Shown here piece after piece: positions 59,340 through 64,000 of a stretch of 64,000 nucleotides of DNA. A program made the translations under genes and the position numbers. Under the pieces are notes generated by a model. That model was given only the letters and a program-made list of their open reading frames with translations. It was not told where the DNA came from and did no database searches. Source of the DNA: Nocardia fluminea (GTDB lineage Bacteria > Actinomycetota > Actinomycetes > Mycobacteriales > Mycobacteriaceae); NCBI RefSeq assembly GCF_002846365.1, contig NZ_PJMW01000002.1, forward strand, positions 496,001 to 560,000. Direction: 5' to 3'. How positions within the stretch are numbered: the stretch's first letter is position 1; each line of letters begins with the position of its first letter.

Positions 59340-59834
59340 CCCTCGCACAGTGAGCGGCACCGGTGCCCGGCGGAAGACGATCCAGCGCATCGCGCAGTAC
59401 ATGTACACGGCCTCGCAACCGCCCGCGAGCAGCCTGGCCAGGTGGTACTCCAGGCCCAGCGCGGTGAGCCCCGAACCGACGCCGAGAATGAACGCCAGGT
59501 AGTTCACCAGCACCACCACCGCGTACACCGCGGCCTGTTTGCCCATCGGCGCGTGGGAGTGGAAGTTGAAGGTGCGGTTGAGCAGGAAGCTCAGTCCGAA
59601 CGCGGCGATGTAGGCGAGGGTGATCGACAGCCAGAGGGGCAGGCCGAAACCGCTGTGCAGCAGCGTGAGCAACAGCAGATCGACGCCGAAGGTGAAGCTG
59701 TTGATCAGCGCGAAGCCGAGGAACGTAGCGGGCACATACCGGTCGAGTCCCCACGGCAGCCTGGCGACGACCGCCTCGCACCAACGGGTGAACCGGTCGG
59801 CCACCGATTCGGTGACACTCGCCTGATGCTCCAC
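59328..59834 (-). CDS. GtrA-family membrane protein
   Basis: 168 residues with four membrane helices. GtrA features: RYVPATFLGFALINSFTFGVDLLLLTLL, LAYIAAFGLSFLLNRTFNF (the NR.FTF element) and MRWIVFRR near the end. By family it is involved in cell-surface polysaccharide, perhaps moving a lipid-linked sugar. The GTG at 59834 is preferred; a longer frame to 59996 overlaps the next gene. Convergent with the S51 gene, overlapping 12 bp. Confidence 0.8.
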   Translation of the reverse strand: MEHQASVTESVADRFTRWCEAVVARLPWGLDRYVPATFLGFALINSFTFGVDLLLLTLLHSGFGLPLWLSITLAYIAAFGLSFLLNRTFNFHSHAPMGKQAAVYAVVVLVNYLAFILGVGSGLTALGLEYHLARLLAGGCEAVYMYCAMRWIVFRRAPVPLTVRGSAP

Positions 59835-59898
59835 GCGGCCAGCCTGCCAGCGTGAGATGAAGCCAGGATGAGCAGCCGGCAAACGGGCGCGTCGCGCG

Positions 59899-60210
59899 TC
59901 AGCGACCGACCGCCGCGATCGGACGCGTGTCGAAAGCGGTCCACGCGGCCAGGCAACGGCGGCGGGTGAACTCGTCGGCTTCGGTGAGGAGCGCATCGCG
60001 CAGCACGCGCGGATCGGCGGCCCAGCACGCGGTGATCTCGGCGATGGCGCGCACCCCGAACACGCCGGTCGCCTCGAGCGCGCGGGACCACTCGTCGTGC
60101 GCGCCGGTGTACACCCGTTCCATCACGTCGGCGTCGATGCCCGCGTCGGCGAACTCGGCGGCCAACAGGGCGACGACCATCTCGCTGCGATCCTGCGGTT
60201 CCCTCATCAT
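59899..60210 (-). CDS. Hypothetical protein
   Basis: 103 residues, helical, soluble, starting at ATG 60210 right after a GGAGGACCGG Shine-Dalgarno. Contains VVALLAAEFADAGIDADVME and RALEATGVFGVRAIAEITAC. No family recognised. Confidence 0.5.
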   Translation of the reverse strand: MMREPQDRSEMVVALLAAEFADAGIDADVMERVYTGAHDEWSRALEATGVFGVRAIAEITACWAADPRVLRDALLTEADEFTRRRCLAAWTAFDTRPIAAVGR

Positions 60211-60474
60211 CCGGTCCTCCTAGCGATAGCGGTGCGGCGCGGGCGGCGTCGCGTCAGTGGATGCGCGAAGCGCACCGGTGGAGCGGAACTCGAAACGCAC
60301 TGGGCAGCGAGGTGATTCACCGTCGACCCACCCTGTCAGGGCATTCTGACGGATTGGACGGCGTATACACCAATGGGGCGCGCCAGATCACAGTCATGCG
60401 GAAACTCACTTGTTTCGCAGCACACCGAGACCAACTTACCGCGAGGGGCGAGGTGGGCGGGTTAGCGTTGGGGC

Positions 60475-61848
60475 GTGGACGAGCGCAGCATTGACCTCGA
60501 TTCGTTGATTTCCGGCTTGTCGGACGGGGCGGTCGTCATCGACCCCGACCTGCTGGCGGGGTATCGGCAGGATTGGGCGCGCGATCCCGACGCGGGGACG
60601 CCGCTGGCGGTGGTGCGGGCGCGCGGTACCGCCGATGTCGCCGCCACACTGCGCTGGGCGCACGCGCACAAGGTCCCGGTCGTGCCGCGTGGGGCCGGGA
60701 CCGGCTTGTCCGGTGGCGCGACCGCGGTGGACGGCGGAATCGTGCTCAGCACCGAGTTGATGCGCGAGATCAACGTCGACGCGGTGACCCGGATCGCGGT
60801 GGTGCAGCCCGGCCTGCTCAACGCCGAGGTGAAGCGGGCCGTCGCCGCCGAGGGCCTGTGGTATCCGCCGGACCCGTCCTCGTTCGAGATCTGCTCGATC
60901 GGCGGCAACGCCGCGACCAACGCGGGCGGGCTGTGCTGCGTCAAGTACGGGGTGACCACCGACTATGTGCTCGGCATGGAAGTGGTGCTGGCCGATGGGA
61001 CCGTGGTGCGGCTCGGCGGGCCGCGACTCAAGGACTCGGCCGGGTTGTCGCTGACGAAACTGTTCGTCGGCAGCGAGGGCACGCTCGGCGTCATCACCGA
61101 ACTCACCCTGCGACTGCTGCCCGCACAGCCTCCGCAGTCGACCGTCGTGGCGAGTTTCGGCTCGCTCACCGCGGCGACCGACGCGATCCTGGCCATCACC
61201 TCGACCTTGCGCCCCGCCATGCTCGAATTCATGGACACCGTCGCGATCAACGCCGTCGAGGACGAGATGCGCATGGGATTGGACCGCACCGCCGCCGCGC
61301 TGCTCGTCGCCCGCTCCGATGCCCCCGGTGAATTCGCCGGGCACGAAGCGCAAGTGATGGTGCAACTGTGCGAAAAAGCCGGTGCGACAGAGGTTTTCCA
61401 CACCGCCGACGCCACCGAAGGTGAAGCCTTCACCGCCGCCAGACGATTCGCGATCCCCGCCGTGGAGAAGATCGGGCCGCTGCTGCTCGAAGACGTCGGC
61501 GTGCCGCTGCCCCGCCTCGGCGACCTGATCGCCGGCGTCACCGCCATCGGCGAACGCAACGACGTGCTCGTCTCGCTCATCGCGCACGCGGGCGACGGCA
61601 ACACCCACCCGTTGATCGTGCACGACCCCACCGACCCCGACAACACCGCACGCGCCCACCGCGCCTTCGGCGAGATCATGGACCTGGCCATCGCCCTCGG
61701 CGGCACCATCACCGGCGAACACGGCGTCGGCCGCTTGAAAAAGGCCTGGCTGCCCGACCAGGTCGGCCCCGACGTCATGGCCCTGACCCGCCGTATCAAG
61801 GACGCCCTCGACCCCGAAGGCATCCTCAACCCCGGCGCAGTCCTCTGA
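60475..61848 (+). CDS. FAD-linked oxidase (glycolate oxidase GlcD / D-lactate dehydrogenase type)
   Basis: 457 residues. The FAD-binding PCMH domain (about 40-215) has VVPRGAGTGLSGGATAVDGG, the PPDPSS element and GGNAATNAGGLCCVKYG; the C-terminal oxidase domain ends in GGTITGEHGVGRLKKAWL and GILNPG. It oxidises a 2-hydroxyacid such as glycolate or D-lactate; no GlcE/GlcF partners are adjacent. GTG start at 60475. Confidence 0.9.
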   Translation: MDERSIDLDSLISGLSDGAVVIDPDLLAGYRQDWARDPDAGTPLAVVRARGTADVAATLRWAHAHKVPVVPRGAGTGLSGGATAVDGGIVLSTELMREINVDAVTRIAVVQPGLLNAEVKRAVAAEGLWYPPDPSSFEICSIGGNAATNAGGLCCVKYGVTTDYVLGMEVVLADGTVVRLGGPRLKDSAGLSLTKLFVGSEGTLGVITELTLRLLPAQPPQSTVVASFGSLTAATDAILAITSTLRPAMLEFMDTVAINAVEDEMRMGLDRTAAALLVARSDAPGEFAGHEAQVMVQLCEKAGATEVFHTADATEGEAFTAARRFAIPAVEKIGPLLLEDVGVPLPRLGDLIAGVTAIGERNDVLVSLIAHAGDGNTHPLIVHDPTDPDNTARAHRAFGEIMDLAIALGGTITGEHGVGRLKKAWLPDQVGPDVMALTRRIKDALDPEGILNPGAVL

Positions 61849-61867
61849 CCGGGCTAGCATCCCAGGC

Positions 61868-62152
61868 ATGACCACCAGGCTCGAGCACAACGTCGCCGAC
61901 ACCCGCTACGAGATCTATCACGACGATGTCCTCGCGGGATACGCCGACTACGCCGAACGCGAAGACCCCAAGGTCCGCGACTTCCACCACACGATGACCT
62001 TCCCCGAATTCCGGGGCCGGGGAGTGGCGGCCGAGGTCGTGAAATACGGCCTCGACGACTCCCGCGAACACGGCTACCAGATCGTCCCCACCTGCTGGTA
62101 CGTCGAAAAGTACATCGCCGAACACCCCGAATACGCCGAACTCGTCCCGTAA
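61868..62152 (+). CDS. Small GNAT-like N-acetyltransferase (YjdJ type)
   Basis: 94 residues with a compact acetyl-CoA-binding core: YEIYHDDVLAGYADY, FPEFRGRGVAAEVVKYGL (the P-loop-like RGRGVA) and VPTCWYVEKYIAEHPEY. Members of this short GNAT family lack the first strands of the classical fold. Starts 20 bp after the oxidase gene. Acceptor unknown. Confidence 0.8.
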   Translation: MTTRLEHNVADTRYEIYHDDVLAGYADYAEREDPKVRDFHHTMTFPEFRGRGVAAEVVKYGLDDSREHGYQIVPTCWYVEKYIAEHPEYAELVP

Positions 62153-62162
62153 TTCGACGCGG

Positions 62163-62855
62163 TCATCGCGTCTCGTTCACCAGCCGGTCGACCGCGATCC
62201 GGTAGACGTGGCCGAGCACGCCGATTTCGGCGGCCAAGCCCTGCTCGGGCATCGGGGGCAGGATCGCCAGGGCCGAGACGACATACTTGCCGACGCGAGC
62301 TAAGTAGCGTTGCTGGCCGATCGGGGTCCGGGTCGGCGGTGCGTCGCCGATGCGCGTCTCCTGCGTTCCGGTCGTCCGGATGGCGACGCTTTCCGCGGCG
62401 CCGGTTTTCGGTGGGTCCATCGCCGTGACCGCCATGCGCAATGTGCTGCCGGTACCGGTACGCGCCTCGACATCGGCGCAACGCCGCGCGAGGGTGGTCA
62501 GCTCGGCCACCGACAGGTCGGATTCGACGATCTGCACGAGGAAGACGGCCGGGTTGGCGCCGGAAGTGACCGACTCTTTCGCACCGGCACCCACCGGATT
62601 CTCGATCAGCGACCGACAGCTGTCGTCGGTGAAGGTGAGCGGTACCGCCGTGCCGGGCTGATCCGCGGAGATACTCTCCACCTTGCTCGGCATCGAATAC
62701 CCCTCCGGATACTCCACCAGCCGCGGCAACGATTTCAGCGCCACGATCGCAGGCCGCTCCTCGGCACACCCCGCCGTCGCGAACGCCACCCCGACCAGCA
62801 CCACCGCGGCCCGGCCAGCCCACCGATTTCGACAAACCCCAGCGACCGACGTCAT
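62163..62855 (-). CDS. Secreted lipoprotein (DUF5642-like)
   Basis: 230 residues. Signal peptide with lipobox ATAGC (C30). The mature part contains YPEGYSMPSKVESI and DDSCRSLIEN, typical of mycobacterial/nocardial DUF5642 lipoproteins, followed by a beta-rich domain. Starting at 62855, in a GTCATCC context. Convergent with the acetyltransferase. Function unknown. Confidence 0.7.
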   Translation of the reverse strand: MTSVAGVCRNRWAGRAAVVLVGVAFATAGCAEERPAIVALKSLPRLVEYPEGYSMPSKVESISADQPGTAVPLTFTDDSCRSLIENPVGAGAKESVTSGANPAVFLVQIVESDLSVAELTTLARRCADVEARTGTGSTLRMAVTAMDPPKTGAAESVAIRTTGTQETRIGDAPPTRTPIGQQRYLARVGKYVVSALAILPPMPEQGLAAEIGVLGHVYRIAVDRLVNETR

Positions 62856-63148
62856 CCTCGAACCACCTCACGGGCCGGTACCTCCGGACCACTCGGTCGA
62901 TCACGCTAACGGTGCGAGACGTCCTGGTCCGGCCGCTCGCGCCGAGTTATGGCATCTACCAAAGATTTCCGGATATCGACGTCAGCGGTCCAGCCGTCAC
63001 CACGTCTGCTGCCGACACGAATCACAGGTCTTTGCCCGTGCCCCGGACAGCAATCGACCGGGTGTTCCGGCCTACCCACCCTGAACGGCCTGTGGACGGC
63101 CTGGACGAGGAGGAACAGGCAATGTGAAACACCCGGTCGGTGCGGGAA

Positions 63149-64000
63149 TCAGCCCTTGAGCAGGTTGCGAGCCATCACCAGGCGCTGGATCTGGTTGGTG
63201 CCCTCGTAGATCTGGGTGATCTTGGCGTCGCGCATCATGCGCTCGACCGGGAAGTCGGTGGTGTAGCCGGCGCCGCCGAAGAGCTGGACGGCGTTGGTGG
63301 TGACCTCCATGGCCACGTCCGAGGCGAAGCACTTGGCGGCGGCGGAGATGAAGCCGAGGTTCGGCTCGCCACGCTCGGCGCGGGCGGCCGAGGTGTAGAC
63401 CATCAGGCGGGCGGCCTCGATCTTCATGGCCATGTCGGCCAGCATGAACTCGGTGTTCTGGAAGCTGGCGATGGTCTTGCCGAACTGCTTGCGATCCTTG
63501 GTGTAGGCGATCGCGGCGTCGAGTGCGCCCTGGGCCAGGCCGACGGCCTGCGCGCCGATGGTCGGGCGGGTGTGGTCGAGGGTCTGCAGCGCGGTCTTGA
63601 AGCCGGTGCCGGGCTCGCCGACGATGCGGTCGCCGGGGATGCGGCAGTTCTCGAAGTACAGCTCGGCGGTGGGCGAACCCTTGATGCCCAGCTTGTGCTC
63701 GAGCGGGCCGACCACGAAGCCCTCGTCGTCCTTGTGGACCAGGAACGAGGAGATGCCGTTGGCGCCCTTCTCGGCGTCGGTCACGGCCATCACGGTGTAC
63801 CAGGAAGACTTGCCGCCGTTGGTGATCCAGCACTTGGAGCCGTTGAGGATCCAGTCGTCGCCGTCGGCCTTGGCGCGGGTGCGCATCGCGGCGGCGTCGG
63901 AACCGGCCTCACGCTCGGACAGGGCGTAGGAGGCCATCTCGCCGTTGACGATGTCGGCCAGGACCTTGGTCTTGAGCTCTTCGGAGCCGTTGAGGATCAG
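63149..64000 (-). CDS. Acyl-CoA dehydrogenase, partial (N-terminus beyond window)
   Basis: The frame is open through the right edge, so about 284 residues of the C-terminal part are seen; the first residues here read LILNGSEELKTKVLADIVNGE. The family signature begins at MASYALSEREAGSDAAAMRT, followed by WILNGSKCWITNGGKSSWY, DHTRPTIGAQAVGLAQGALD, and the C-terminal catalytic-base region KITQIYEGTNQIQRLVMAR, whose Glu is the general base in most acyl-CoA dehydrogenases. FadE25-like; oxidises an acyl-CoA to the 2-enoyl-CoA with FAD and electron-transfer flavoprotein. Confidence 0.93.
   Translation of the reverse strand: MILNGSEELKTKVLADIVNGEMASYALSEREAGSDAAAMRTRAKADGDDWILNGSKCWITNGGKSSWYTVMAVTDAEKGANGISSFLVHKDDEGFVVGPLEHKLGIKGSPTAELYFENCRIPGDRIVGEPGTGFKTALQTLDHTRPTIGAQAVGLAQGALDAAIAYTKDRKQFGKTIASFQNTEFMLADMAMKIEAARLMVYTSAARAERGEPNLGFISAAAKCFASDVAMEVTTNAVQLFGGAGYTTDFPVERMMRDAKITQIYEGTNQIQRLVMARNLLKG

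Overview
The window is high-GC actinobacterial DNA with closely packed genes. Several families point to a mycolic-acid actinomycete (Corynebacteriales), most likely Nocardia or a close relative such as Rhodococcus: an EchA8-like enoyl-CoA hydratase, fused isobutyryl-CoA mutase (IcmF), a deazaflavin (F420)-type nitroreductase domain, a mycothiol-isomerase-like protein, three-part proton-translocating transhydrogenase, and IdeR/DmdR-type iron boxes. This assignment is inferred from gene content only. No tRNA, rRNA, CRISPR array, transposase or prophage gene was seen.

Layout. 0-11.3 kb holds acyl-CoA metabolism (echA, icmF), an amidohydrolase, small hypotheticals and a SNF2 helicase/SWIM-finger pair. 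11.4-16.7 kb holds a secreted HNH nuclease-like lipoprotein, an AraC regulator divergent from an alpha/beta hydrolase, a sulfurtransferase and a BenE-like permease. 16.8-20.8 kb holds an Lrp/AsnC regulator divergent from a three-gene 2-oxoacid dehydrogenase operon (E1 alpha, E1 beta, E2), probably branched-chain. 20.9-33.5 kb is mixed: membrane proteins, an NCS2 purine/pyrimidine permease, SDR, thioesterase, an AraC/NmrA-like pair with a direct-repeat operator, MFS transporters, and an Old-Yellow-Enzyme protein fused to an F420-type nitroreductase domain under a TetR regulator with two palindromic operators.

33.6-52.9 kb is the most notable region, an apparently near-complete catecholate siderophore locus. 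It encodes a Fe-siderophore ABC importer (two permeases, an ATPase and a binding lipoprotein), a bimodular NRPS (C-A-T-C-A-T-TE), an EntS-type exporter, a siderophore-interacting reductase, a free-standing aryl carrier protein, 2,3-dihydroxybenzoate-AMP ligase, and the 2,3-DHB pathway (isochorismate synthase, an isochorismatase without carrier domain, and 2,3-dihydro-DHB dehydrogenase). Four sequences resembling the IdeR box sit at its three promoter regions, so the whole locus is probably repressed by iron. The adenylation-domain pocket residues do not look like the Ser/Thr pockets expected for an enterobactin- or bacillibactin-type trilactone, so the product may be an unusual 2,3-DHB peptide.

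52.9-64 kb holds a small-conductance mechanosensitive channel, pntAA-pntAB-pntB ending in a very strong hairpin, a translationally coupled HIT / mycothiol-isomerase-like / S51-peptidase operon, GtrA, an FAD-linked oxidase, a small acetyltransferase, a lipoprotein and, running off the right edge, an acyl-CoA dehydrogenase. IcmF, the 2-oxoacid dehydrogenase, enoyl-CoA hydratase and acyl-CoA dehydrogenase would fit branched-chain amino acid breakdown, although they are not one operon.
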